Assembly: GCF_000648235.2 (NCBI RefSeq)
Contig: NZ_AP017977.1
Location: forward strand, 1,736,001 to 1,800,000
Source: Neochlamydia sp. S13
Lineage (GTDB): Bacteria > Chlamydiota > Chlamydiia > Chlamydiales > Parachlamydiaceae
Direction of reading: 5' to 3'
DNA length: 64,000 nt
Below are positions 1 to 8,414 of this stretch, one piece after another (the first letter of the stretch is position 1; every line of letters begins with the position of its first letter). A model generated the notes under the pieces. It saw only the letters and a program-made list of their open reading frames with translations. It was not told the origin of the DNA and searched no databases. Position numbers and translations under genes: made by a program.

Positions 1-779
1 CAGGCCAATGCTAAAAGTGTTTTTCCCGTACCTGCTTGCCCAATCAGTGAAACTAATTTGATTTCATCCCGCAAAAGGGCATCAATCGCGCATCTTTGCT
101 CTACGTTAAGAGGTTTAATTCCCCAAAGGTTATTAGCTTTTATAAGGGGCTCAACTATCCCTCGCTTTGCATTATACTTACCAACCCCTGATGAGTGCTC
201 GGGAGAAGAAAAAATACAATATTCATTAGGATGTAAATCTTCGGCCTCTACCTGAATAGCTCCATCTTTGTAAAACACATCAATAGCATGTTTAGGCATT
301 TCTATCCGGCGTAACCCCTTATACATGGACGCATAGGAATATTTTAAATTTTCGTAATCTTCTGTTTCTAAACCAATGGCTTCGGCTTTAATACGGGCAG
401 CAAAATCTTTGGAAACAAATACCACGTTCTCTCCCTTCTCTTTTAGAAAGAAAGCAGCTAAAATAATTTTATTATCATTATTGGAAAGAGCAAAATTATA
501 AGAGTAATCGGTTTTAAATTCGACTTGGATACGTATCACTGCCTGGTTATCTAAAGTAACGCCGGCATGCAAGTTTCCAGCGCCTATAGTATTTAGATTA
601 CTTAAATAGCGAAAGACCGCACGCGAATTACGTCCTAAATCGCTTGGCAAGCGTTTCATTTTGTCCAATTCTTCTAATACCGTGACGGGAATAATCACAT
701 TTTGGCCAGGAAATTTGATGATCGCTTCTGGATCATGCAATAAAACGTTAGTATCAAGAACAAATGTTTTCGAGAGCAT
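1..779 (-). CDS. phoH: PhoH family PIN-domain/ATPase protein (3' end outside window)
   Basis: This is the first 259 codons of a PhoH-like protein of the YlaK/PhoH2 type: an N-terminal PIN ribonuclease-like domain followed by a PhoH RecA-like ATPase. Seen: the protein opens MLSKTFVLDTNVLLHDP, with the first PIN acidic residue in the DTN motif near residue 9, and it runs off the window edge within a Walker A motif (GQAGTGKT). The family is linked to RNA metabolism; the exact role in chlamydiae is unknown. Downstream (+) lie a chlamydial hypothetical and an SH3b protein, the order I recall for C. trachomatis CT015-CT017. The start is the ATG at 779, the first codon of the conserved PIN opening. 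The ATPase C-terminus is not visible. Confidence 0.9.
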   Translation of the reverse strand, partial: MLSKTFVLDTNVLLHDPEAIIKFPGQNVIIPVTVLEELDKMKRLPSDLGRNSRAVFRYLSNLNTIGAGNLHAGVTLDNQAVIRIQVEFKTDYSYNFALSNNDNKIILAAFFLKEKGENVVFVSKDFAARIKAEAIGLETEDYENLKYSYASMYKGLRRIEMPKHAIDVFYKDGAIQVEAEDLHPNEYCIFSSPEHSSGVGKYNAKRGIVEPLIKANNLWGIKPLNVEQRCAIDALLRDEIKLVSLIGQAGTGKTLLALA

Positions 780-1117
780 ACTAGATCTCCTTGTTGCGAT
801 AAATCAGTAGCAAATTTTCTTTTCGACTTGAACAAAAAAGGAAAACAGGAAAATTTTACTTTTCTGTAAGGCAGGTCTCTTAGATATAAGATAAGGAATG
901 AGAAGAAAAAAGTAAAAAATTAATATTTTTTAATATATTCTTTTTCCTGAGCAGACCTTATTTACTATTCATTTACTTCTTTTTCAATATGTTACAAATC
1001 AACTCAGCACTCAACAACATTGACTGCTAAAAAACACTTGACTTGTATTTTCTTTTATCGTATGTTATGAGTATAATTAAAGATTATTACATTATTTTTA
1101 ATAAGTGAGGTATCAGG
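780..1117. other. Divergent intergenic region, phoH / hypothetical
   Basis: This AT-rich 338-bp spacer separates phoH (-) from the hypothetical gene (+). Apart from the promoter noted at 1038-1066 I see no gene, RNA or repeat in it. Confidence 0.5.
1038..1066 (+). promoter_or_regulatory. Putative sigma66 promoter of the 1118 gene
   Basis: TTGACT at 1038-1043, a 17-base spacer and TATGTT at 1061-1066 fit the chlamydial sigma70-like (sigma66) consensus. A TATAAT at 1072-1077 is an alternative -10 with no good -35. The ATG follows at 1118 after a weak GAGG ribosome site. Confidence 0.45.
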
Positions 1118-1822
1118 ATGAAAATTAATGATAAAATATTAAGCATCCCCCCTTATATTTCGACTAGCTGGAGGCATGTAAAATCTCTCCAAATGAAAGG
1201 ACCTTTTTTAGTCATCACTTTAATGGGCGGCGAATCAATTAACATTCCTAACCTTAAAGGAGAAGTAATTGAGCAAATCTTCAGTGCCCATGCTGAGTAT
1301 TTAGAAAAATCTATTGATTCTCAAGAGGAGAGTGATCCTACTTTATCTCAAGCCATGTTAAATACCGATCAAGGCGAAGTGCCTTTTAAGCTAGGAATTG
1401 GCTCTATCGATGGTATGGGCAATCCCTTAATTCATAATCCAGCACAACGCGATGCTCCCGATATTCCTAAGCAAATTTTAGAAAAAATTGCAGCTATCGC
1501 TAAAATTATTTCTCCAGAAGAGCTGAATGTATTGCCTAAAGCAGAATTAGACTGTAACTGTCTTCACTGCCAAATTGTGCGCACCATCAATATAGCTGTG
1601 GAACCAGAAATGATGACCGCTATGAACGCAGAAGAAGAGGAAGTTAAAGAGGAAGAACTAGTCTTCCAACAATGGGATGTGACCCAAGCAGGTGATAAGC
1701 TATTTAATGTGATGAACAAATTAGATACGCAAGAAAATTATAGAGTTTATTTAGGACATCCTGTGGGCTGTACTTGTGGAAAATCAAGCTGCGAGCATAT
1801 AGTAGCTGTCCTTAAAAGTTAA
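1118..1822 (+). CDS. Conserved chlamydial hypothetical protein (CT016-like by position)
   Basis: A 234-residue soluble protein of unknown function with no signal peptide or membrane segment. The N-terminal 50 residues look like a compact beta-rich domain (runs such as FLVITLMGGESINIPNL). The C-terminal half has a CNCLHC cluster near residues 148-153, an acidic stretch (NAEEEEVKEEELV, about 170-182) and a second cysteine set (CTCGKSSCEH) near the C-terminus, so metal binding is possible. Its place between phoH and a double-SH3b protein matches the gene I recall as CT016 in C. trachomatis. That assignment rests on position and size and needs a protein comparison. Start: ATG 1118 with a GAGG site upstream. 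Confidence 0.7.
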   Translation: MKINDKILSIPPYISTSWRHVKSLQMKGPFLVITLMGGESINIPNLKGEVIEQIFSAHAEYLEKSIDSQEESDPTLSQAMLNTDQGEVPFKLGIGSIDGMGNPLIHNPAQRDAPDIPKQILEKIAAIAKIISPEELNVLPKAELDCNCLHCQIVRTINIAVEPEMMTAMNAEEEEVKEEELVFQQWDVTQAGDKLFNVMNKLDTQENYRVYLGHPVGCTCGKSSCEHIVAVLKS

Positions 1823-1965
1823 AAACTTATTATTTTCCCTAGCTAATCCCCCATTTTTCTTTTGTCCGTAAATACTTCAAATTAATGCATCGCACTATTT
1901 TTTATCTTTTTCTTTAAAGAAAAAATTGTCTGATGCATTAATTCTATCCAAACCTCCTAACTTCC

Positions 1966-1994
1966 TTGACAATTTTTAATCTAGTCCATAAAAT
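1966..1994 (+). promoter_or_regulatory. Sigma66-type promoter of the SH3b protein gene
   Basis: A perfect -35 TTGACA at 1966-1971, a 17-base spacer and TAAAAT at 1989-1994 form one of the best sigma70-type promoters in the window. The ATG is at 2030, after an AGGAG ribosome site. Confidence 0.6.
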
Positions 1995-2029
1995 TTTTAT
2001 CTATAACTATTACTTTTAGGAGCCAACTG

Positions 2030-3295
2030 ATGAATCAAGCAGCCTTGTACTTGCTGGCAACTTTCTTCTTTACTCAATGTCTCAGCCAGCCTGTTTATAG
2101 CGACTTAGAAAAAACATCCTATTCTTCCCATCATCTCCCCTCAAATCTCAATCCAGATTCTTCTGCCACCGCACAACCTTTTACAGCTTTTACAGGACGC
2201 ACTCTAAAAAATAAGGTAAGAATCCGCCTTCAACCTAATTTAGAAGCACCTATTTTACGTGAAAGCAATAAAGGAGATTTATGGATTGTTGTAGGAGAAA
2301 GGGATGATTTTTATGCTTTAGCGACTCCTGAGGACCTTAAAGGATATGTTTTTCGCACTTATGTATTAGACAACACTATTGAAGGAAACCGTGTGAATGT
2401 ACGCCTAGAGCCTAATCTAGAGGCCCCTATTATTGCCCAACTTCAAACCGGTGACAAAGTTGATGGTCAAATTAGCGCTCTTAATAATAAATGGCTAGAA
2501 ATTATTCCCCCTGCCTCTACCAATTTTTACATCGCTAAAGAATATATTGAAAAAATAGGCAACGCTGATTTAAAAGCCTCTTTAAATCATAAACAAAAAG
2601 AAGGGGTTAGCCTACTTGAAAGCACACTTACCCATAGTCAGCAAGAATTCCTTAAGCCATGGAATCAGATTAATTTAGAGAAGATTAATGATAATCTTAA
2701 TAAAATAATTAACAATTACTCCGACTTTCCAGAAATCCAAAGTAGAGCAAGAGAATTATTAGCCACTATCCAAGAAGATTATTTACAGAAAAAGATCTAT
2801 TATCTAGAGAATCTTTCCACTCATGCCGAGCAACTCCACACTTATAACAAGACACTTTCTAGCAAGGTGGCTTTACAAGAGCAAAGAATTGCTGAGCTAG
2901 AACAAGCTAATCAACCCGAGCTTCTTAGCAACTCCCCTGTAGCTTCAAGTAGCTATATTGCTGATAGAATGAGTGCATGGCTACCAGTAGAAAATCAATT
3001 ATATGAAACATGGGCAGAAATGCATGATAATCAGCCTATCTCGGCTTATTATGAAGACCAGTGGCAACAAGCCAGCACAATAAAAGGCGTCATCCAACTT
3101 TATGATCGATCTGTTCGTAACAAGCCAGGTGACTTCGTGCTTTTAAATCCAACTACCCAGCTTCCTATGGCTTATCTTTACAGTACGCAAGTAAATCTGC
3201 AAAACTATTTAGGTCGTGACATTACACTAAAAGCCTCTCCTCGAGATAATAATGATTTTGCCTATCCTGCCTTCTTTGTTCTTTCGATAGAGTAA
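2030..3295 (+). CDS. Secreted double-SH3b protein (Ctad1/CT017-like)
   Basis: A 421-residue exported protein. Residues 1-24 (MNQAALYLLATFFFTQCLSQ...) look like a signal peptide. Two bacterial SH3 (SH3b) modules follow at about 58-115 and 118-175, each opening with a VR[IV/N]RL-PNLEAPI-type strand, so the second is a recognisable duplicate of the first. A helical, coiled-coil-like region spans about 230-300, and a C-terminal domain of unknown type follows. Architecture and synteny (phoH, hypothetical, SH3b) match CT017, described as the adhesin Ctad1 whose N-terminal SH3b domains act in host-cell binding. A surface or cell-wall role here is an inference. Start: ATG 2030 with AGGAG seven bases upstream and a strong promoter. 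Confidence 0.75.
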   Translation: MNQAALYLLATFFFTQCLSQPVYSDLEKTSYSSHHLPSNLNPDSSATAQPFTAFTGRTLKNKVRIRLQPNLEAPILRESNKGDLWIVVGERDDFYALATPEDLKGYVFRTYVLDNTIEGNRVNVRLEPNLEAPIIAQLQTGDKVDGQISALNNKWLEIIPPASTNFYIAKEYIEKIGNADLKASLNHKQKEGVSLLESTLTHSQQEFLKPWNQINLEKINDNLNKIINNYSDFPEIQSRARELLATIQEDYLQKKIYYLENLSTHAEQLHTYNKTLSSKVALQEQRIAELEQANQPELLSNSPVASSSYIADRMSAWLPVENQLYETWAEMHDNQPISAYYEDQWQQASTIKGVIQLYDRSVRNKPGDFVLLNPTTQLPMAYLYSTQVNLQNYLGRDITLKASPRDNNDFAYPAFFVLSIE

Positions 3296-3402
3296 AAAGC
3301 CTTTTTATTAGGGCGCTGAAAGGCGCCTCATTACTTTAGGCAAATTATCTTTTCTACAAAACTTCAAAGCTATTGAAAAAACAGCCAAGTGCTTATCATT
3401 TT

Positions 3403-4833
3403 TTATTCATTGACAGATAACCGCGTTTGTAATGGAGTCTCTTCCAGCTCTGAAATATTTGTAGGCATATTTGTCGACCTCCGTGTCTTTATATCTACAG
3501 TTTCAAGTAGCTCAATTTCATTTTGCCCACCCACTCCAAGATCTTTAAACTTCCTAGCCGTCACTAACACTCGGCCTTCAAAAGAGCCTACGGTCTTGTT
3601 ATAAGCTTCTACAGCTCTAGTTAAGCCTTTTCTTACATCTTCAAAATGTTCACTCATAACTTGCAAGCGATCATATAATTGGCGGCCTAATTGGCTAATC
3701 GCCTGAGCATTTTCGGCAATCAGCTCTTGCCGCCACCCATAAGCCACGGCCCGCAGCAAAGCTATCAAAGTAGTAGGGGTAGCTAAAATAACCTGTTGAT
3801 CTACTCCATGTTCGATTAAAGAAGGATCATGTTCTAGTGCTGCACTAAAAAATGTTTCTCCTGGAAGAAAAAGGACGACAAATTCAGGTGCTGGCTGAAA
3901 CTGATCCCAATAAGCTTTTGCAGAAAGCTGATTGATATGAGTACGGACCTGTTTAGCATGCTCTTTTAACTTCATAATTTTATCCGTTTCGTTAGGCATC
4001 TCTAAAGCCTCTAAATAAGCTTGCAAAGGCGATTTTGCATCCACTACGATCTGTTTGTTATTAGGTAGATTAATAATAAGATCAGGTCTTAGACGTCGCT
4101 CATCCTGGGTAGAACTTTCTTGCTGCAAAAAGTCGCACTTTTCAACCATCCCGGCCATTTCTACGACCCGTCGTAATTGAATTTCCCCCCAGCGCCCCCG
4201 CACATGAGGCATACGCAATGCTTTTACTAAATTTGCCGTTTCTTGCTGTAGCTGCGCATTAGCAGTATATAAGCTTTTTACTTGCTCAGTGAGAGTAGCG
4301 TAAGCTGAAACACGAGATTTCTCTAAATCTTCAATCTTGCTATCAAATTTTTCTAGTTTCTCTTTGATGGGTTTAACAAGCTCGTCAATGGCTGCCTCAC
4401 GCATTTTTAAATCCCCTTTAGCCCCCTCTTGCAATTTTTCAAAACGAGCAGCAGCTAACTCCAAAAACATCTGCGAACTTGATTTTAGAGCCTCTGCTGA
4501 AAGAGCATTAAAGGTATCAGTAAATTTTTGCTGAGCTTGATCCAAAAGCTCAAGCTTTTCTTGCATTTGCTGAGCTTGATGAGTTAATTGCGTTTCTAAT
4601 TCCACAATTTTACTTCTTTGAAAGCTATTTTCTTCGCGAAAATTTTGAAGCTGTATTTCTTTACTTTCTAAGCTCTCTCGCCATTCTCGTCCCTGTTGTT
4701 CTAGCACTCGACATTTTTCCATCCATAAAGCTTTTTCGCTCTGTTTATCTTTACACTTTAAAAGTGTCCAAATAAAACTCACTCCTAAGGCGACTATTAC
4801 CAGCGCTAATACCCCATCTACCAGATAATCCAT
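3403..4833 (-). CDS. rmuC: DNA recombination protein RmuC
   Basis: A 476-residue RmuC-family protein, a group thought to limit inversions between short inverted repeats and to contain a nuclease-like fold. Seen: one N-terminal transmembrane helix (about residues 3-24), a long coiled coil to about 200, then the conserved RmuC domain with runs such as [32 protein letters not shown] and [16 protein letters not shown]. Length is normal for the family. The start ATG at 4833 has a strong GGGAGG ribosome site. It is transcribed alone, convergent with the SH3b gene. A genome with large inverted duplications (see 55-63 kb) is an interesting setting for this protein. Confidence 0.92.
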   Translation of the reverse strand: MDYLVDGVLALVIVALGVSFIWTLLKCKDKQSEKALWMEKCRVLEQQGREWRESLESKEIQLQNFREENSFQRSKIVELETQLTHQAQQMQEKLELLDQAQQKFTDTFNALSAEALKSSSQMFLELAAARFEKLQEGAKGDLKMREAAIDELVKPIKEKLEKFDSKIEDLEKSRVSAYATLTEQVKSLYTANAQLQQETANLVKALRMPHVRGRWGEIQLRRVVEMAGMVEKCDFLQQESSTQDERRLRPDLIINLPNNKQIVVDAKSPLQAYLEALEMPNETDKIMKLKEHAKQVRTHINQLSAKAYWDQFQPAPEFVVLFLPGETFFSAALEHDPSLIEHGVDQQVILATPTTLIALLRAVAYGWRQELIAENAQAISQLGRQLYDRLQVMSEHFEDVRKGLTRAVEAYNKTVGSFEGRVLVTARKFKDLGVGGQNEIELLETVDIKTRRSTNMPTNISELEETPLQTRLSVNE

Positions 4834-5763
4834 CTGCTTAACCTCCCCTCAAACTAAATGAAATGCCCTTATCCTAGCACTTCACAAGAAAAAATTGCGA
4901 TAAAACTGTTCCCCTGCCCGAATCTAAATGGGCAAATAAAATTCGATCGAGCAAAGAGGCAATCACACACACGTAAAGGCCTACATTCACTCTATCTTCG
5001 CCTCCTAGCCTTTAATACCAGGTAAGCGGCCATCACGCCTGACCAGCTTTTAAGGAGGGATTTTATACAAAACAGTTAACATTATTGTTACTTAAATAAA
5101 AACCTACATTTTTCTAAGGATTTATAAAAACCTTACCTCATCATGTAATTGTTAGAGCAAAAAAATAGCCTACAAACTATTTAGAAGGCAAAGCAGTTTA
5201 GATTATGGATCCTCTACCGCTACTATAAATTTCTCGCCAAAATTCCCTTTTATGCTCGATCATTGTGGCTATTTTTTAGCAATCGAATAGAGTAGGTTAA
5301 GAGATTTTACCTATCTGATGATGACATAGGAGTTTTTAAACGCTCGCCAAGAAAGCAAGCTTTTGTCGATAAAAAAATTCAGCGCTTCGTTGATTATGAC
5401 ATTTATCATAAGATTAACGTCATAATTTTACTTTAATATCTAAAGAGGGCTTATACAAAGCTTATGAGGGAGTAGATAGAAAAGTTTTGCGTCAAAGAGG
5501 CTGATCTCTTGGAGGGGGGTTAACTAAGACTAGCTCTTTTGATAACTAGTCAAAAATAGACTCTTATATGCTATGATCTTTGCTAAAACTCAATGAATTC
5601 TATGTGGCTTAAATATTTCAATTTTTTAAATCTTTTCTAACCTATAAAAATTGTGCAAACAGATAAAAAAGAAATAATAAATATCCGGTAAATTTTTATT
5701 TAGATAAAAAGAGATTGATGTATTGTAAGAAAATTAGGTAGAATAGCAAAAAAAAATTATTTT
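4834..5763. other. Long intergenic region without a clear gene
   Basis: About 930 bp of AT-rich sequence with no convincing reading frame. At 5022-5039 the sequence GTAAGCGGCCATCACGCC resembles an IS66-type end (compare the MITE ends at 21725 and 21889), perhaps a solo remnant. The rest looks like decayed DNA; the right edge carries the PAP2 promoter. Confidence 0.45.
5715..5744 (+). promoter_or_regulatory. Possible promoter of the PAP2-lexA pair
   Basis: TTGATG at 5715-5720, an 18-base spacer and TAGAAT at 5739-5744, 20 bases before the PAP2 ATG. A moderate sigma70-type match. Confidence 0.35.
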
Positions 5764-6462
5764 ATGCTACATTCTTCCAACCGCTCTTTATGGCTTATTC
5801 CCTTAATTTCTATTTTCTTGCTAACCCCCTTTAGTTCTACCCTTGATCTGGCAATAGCACGCTATTTTTTTGATAACGGCCATTTTCAATCCAATAGCTT
5901 TTTAAATTTTCTTTATTCTTATGGAATGGTTCCAGGCTGGATCTTAACTTTATTTGCTTTATTATTTTTGGTTTTATCTTACCTTCATCCTTTCTGGAAA
6001 TGTTGGCGACCTTATGCCCTTATTCCTCTTTTAACGATGATTGTAGGAGCTGGCATCATTGTAGACTTATCGCTAAAGGGTCATTGGGGACGCCCGCGTC
6101 CTAAGCAGCTTGAAGAATTTGGTGGCATCCAACATTTTAGGCCTTTTTACCAACCTAATTTCTTCCATCAACCCGAACCTTCTAAATCTTTTCCCAGTGG
6201 CCATTGTTCGATGGGCTTTGTTTTCTTATCGCTTACCCTGATAGGACGGCGGTTAAGACAGCGTTGGCTTTATTGGTGTGGCACTTTTACTTCGGCGATT
6301 TTAGGAGCTCTACTAGGCTATACCCGTATGGCCCAAGGAGGACATTTTTTTACTGATGTTATTTTTGCAGCGGCTTTTATGTGGTGGACAGCTCTCTTTT
6401 TTGATTGGTTGATATTTGAGCAACGGATAGCAGATGAAAAGTTTGACAAAGAAACAGTATGA
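5764..6462 (+). CDS. PAP2-family membrane phosphatase
   Basis: A 232-residue integral membrane phosphatase of the PAP2/PgpB/LpxE superfamily, which removes phosphate from lipid substrates at the outer face of the inner membrane. All three signature motifs are present: K105-x6-R112-P113, PSGH at 144-147, and R188-x5-H194-x3-D198. There are about six hydrophobic helices. Candidate substrates are phosphatidylglycerophosphate, undecaprenyl pyrophosphate or lipid A; the sequence alone does not decide. Its 3' end overlaps the start of lexA by 29 bases, so the two are probably cotranscribed. The ribosome site is poor. Confidence 0.88.
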   Translation: MLHSSNRSLWLIPLISIFLLTPFSSTLDLAIARYFFDNGHFQSNSFLNFLYSYGMVPGWILTLFALLFLVLSYLHPFWKCWRPYALIPLLTMIVGAGIIVDLSLKGHWGRPRPKQLEEFGGIQHFRPFYQPNFFHQPEPSKSFPSGHCSMGFVFLSLTLIGRRLRQRWLYWCGTFTSAILGALLGYTRMAQGGHFFTDVIFAAAFMWWTALFFDWLIFEQRIADEKFDKETV

Positions 6463-7054
6463 ATTATTGAGTTACATAAAAACCTATCTTCAAACGCACC
6501 ATTATGCCCCCAGCTATCGAGAAATCATGCAGCATTTCTCTTTTTCTTCTCTAGGCACAGTGTATAAATATATTACTATTTTAAAAAGCAAAGGCCTGCT
6601 GGAGTCAAAAAAAAAGAGCAGTCGCTCACTTTCTTTACTTCATGACTATCCCACAAAAAAGAACTTCTCTAGCTTATCTTTACCTTTCATTGGTTACATT
6701 TCTGCAGGAGAACCTATTGAGACTTTTCCTAAAAGTCTTTCTTTTGAAGTGCCTAGCTCTTTGGTTACCATGCCTGAAGCCACCTACATTCTTAAAGTGA
6801 GAGGAGATAGCTTAGTGGAAGAACTTTTGGCTGATGGAGATTATTTAGTGGTAGAAGCACGCCAAGAAGTCCAGGCAGGAGAAACAGTATTGGCTCTTTT
6901 AAACCAAAATGATGTCATTATAAAAAAATATTTTCTAGAAGATGTTTATGTCCGCTTAGTCAGTCGTAGTCTTCACAACCACCCTGTCATCCTAAGAGAA
7001 GAAGATATCATGGTTCAAGGCGTGGTAGTAGCGGTTATTAGAAAAAATTTTTAA
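6434..7054 (+). CDS. lexA: LexA-type SOS repressor / S24 autoprotease
   Basis: A 206-residue LexA-like repressor. The N-terminal winged helix begins LTKKQYELLSYI and contains the family's APSYREI stretch (25-31). The C-terminal S24 domain has the Ala91-Gly92 cleavage bond (GYISAGE), catalytic Ser126 (RGDSLVEE) and Lys164 (IIKKY); the Ser-Lys spacing of 38 is close to 37 in E. coli LexA. It would repress DNA-damage genes until RecA-stimulated self-cleavage. Classical Chlamydia are reported to lack LexA, so its presence suits an environmental chlamydia. It overlaps the preceding PAP2 gene by 29 bases. I saw no obvious SOS operator, but the chlamydial box is not known to me. Confidence 0.88.
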   Translation: MKSLTKKQYELLSYIKTYLQTHHYAPSYREIMQHFSFSSLGTVYKYITILKSKGLLESKKKSSRSLSLLHDYPTKKNFSSLSLPFIGYISAGEPIETFPKSLSFEVPSSLVTMPEATYILKVRGDSLVEELLADGDYLVVEARQEVQAGETVLALLNQNDVIIKKYFLEDVYVRLVSRSLHNHPVILREEDIMVQGVVVAVIRKNF

Positions 7055-7226
7055 AAGCCTTTCTCAGCCTCACCTCTAAAATGAAAAACAAGCTAATGGA
7101 TGAATAGATAGGAGCACAAACCGCAATTAAAGAATCTATTAAGCTTCTTGACAGCCTAAACATCATCATACAACTAAGGCTCGTGAGTGAAAAGATCTTT
7201 GCCAATCCAATAAATAAGCTTTACCT

Positions 7227-7240
7227 CTCCTTAAAAGGAG
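7227..7240. terminator. Possible short hairpin between lexA and pssA
   Basis: The 14-base palindrome CTCCTTAAAAGGAG lies between the convergent lexA and pssA genes. It lacks a clear T-run on either side, so a terminator role is only possible. Confidence 0.25.
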
Positions 7241-7287
7241 TATAAATTAAGCGGCTTATAGCTAAAATTTATCAACAATTTGTTAGA

Positions 7288-8139
7288 CTAGATTTCATCT
7301 TCATCTTCTTCGGGCTCCGGCTCGTAATCCTCCAGAGCTTTAGCTTTTTTGCCTGCAATGATTCTTGCTAGCGATAATACCCAGGCTACGATCAAGTAAA
7401 TCCAAGATAAAGCAAAGAAAACTAACGCAAAATGGGTCAAAAGTCCATAAATAATGAAAACAGCTGCCACCACGGTAAAAAACACCACTTGGAAAGTAGC
7501 TACGCGCATATGCAAATTCTTTAAGCTTGGAAATTTCCATCGGCTAACCATAAAGTAGCCGATAGTAATCATCATAAAAAATAGAATCCATGCCCGGGTT
7601 ATTTCCTGTATGGAAATGAAATGATGGAATTCCTCGGATATTAAAAAGAGGTTTCCTGAGACTGCCGCTGCGGCCGCTGCGGGAATAGGCAGGCCTGTAA
7701 AGTTTTTTGGTTTCTCTTCTAAAGGGAAATCAATGTTGAGAATAGGGCTTGGGCGGTTGTGCACGCTGAAGCGAACGAGACGTAAAACTCCACATACAGT
7801 ATAAATCATGGCTCCGGTGGTAAGGAAAAATGAAAGCTCGGTGCCAGGAGATAACGCTAGGCTTTTAAGAATAATAACCGAAGGGCAGACGCCGAAAGTA
7901 ATGGCATCAGCCAACGAATCAAACAACCCTCCAAATTCGCTTTGCGCTTTCATTGCGCGAGCAACAGCTCCATCTAATAAGTCAGCAAAAGCTGCTAAGA
8001 GAAGGATAGCCGCCGCTTCCGTCAAGGCTTGCGCAGAGACTTCCCCACGAGTTATCATGCTAATCTTAAATATTACAAAAAGACCGCATGTTAAGCCAAA
8101 GGCTGTAATTACATTAGGCAGCAGATAAACTTTTTTCAT
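7288..8139 (-). CDS. pssA: CDP-diacylglycerol-serine O-phosphatidyltransferase
   Basis: A 283-residue membrane enzyme that makes phosphatidylserine from CDP-diacylglycerol and serine. The CDP-alcohol phosphotransferase motif is complete: D53, D56-G57, A60-R61, G70, D74 and D78. About eight hydrophobic segments follow, and the C-terminus is a strongly acidic tail (EPEPEEDEDEI). The PssA subtype is favoured by the opening YLLPNVITAFGLTCG and by the length; it is longer than the second CDP-alcohol enzyme at 22349. The ribosome site is weak, and the gene stands alone. Confidence 0.85.
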   Translation of the reverse strand: MKKVYLLPNVITAFGLTCGLFVIFKISMITRGEVSAQALTEAAAILLLAAFADLLDGAVARAMKAQSEFGGLFDSLADAITFGVCPSVIILKSLALSPGTELSFFLTTGAMIYTVCGVLRLVRFSVHNRPSPILNIDFPLEEKPKNFTGLPIPAAAAAAVSGNLFLISEEFHHFISIQEITRAWILFFMMITIGYFMVSRWKFPSLKNLHMRVATFQVVFFTVVAAVFIIYGLLTHFALVFFALSWIYLIVAWVLSLARIIAGKKAKALEDYEPEPEEDEDEI

Positions 8140-8414
8140 AGATGAACCAAATAATAGGAAAGTTATAGTACAAAAAAAAAGACTACAAGTACAGAACGAA
8201 AAGATTATCCGCCCTAAACATGCAAAGGTCTACCTGTTCATCCTTCTTTCCCTTTCATTTATATAAAAACAAATTTTTACCTATTACACTTTACTAAGCA
8301 ATTTGCCTCTTTGCGCTATAAGTGTGAATCTGGTATACCTAGATCATTTTTAACATCTATTTAAATAAAATAGGCTCTCAAGAAGGTTATTAACCTTTAA
8401 ATTTATAGGCCCCT

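Noticed and set aside
7075-7200. Possible IS982 fragment after lexA (MKNKLMDE-like start)
   Set aside because: Only the first seven residues resemble IS982 and the rest does not align; too weak to call.
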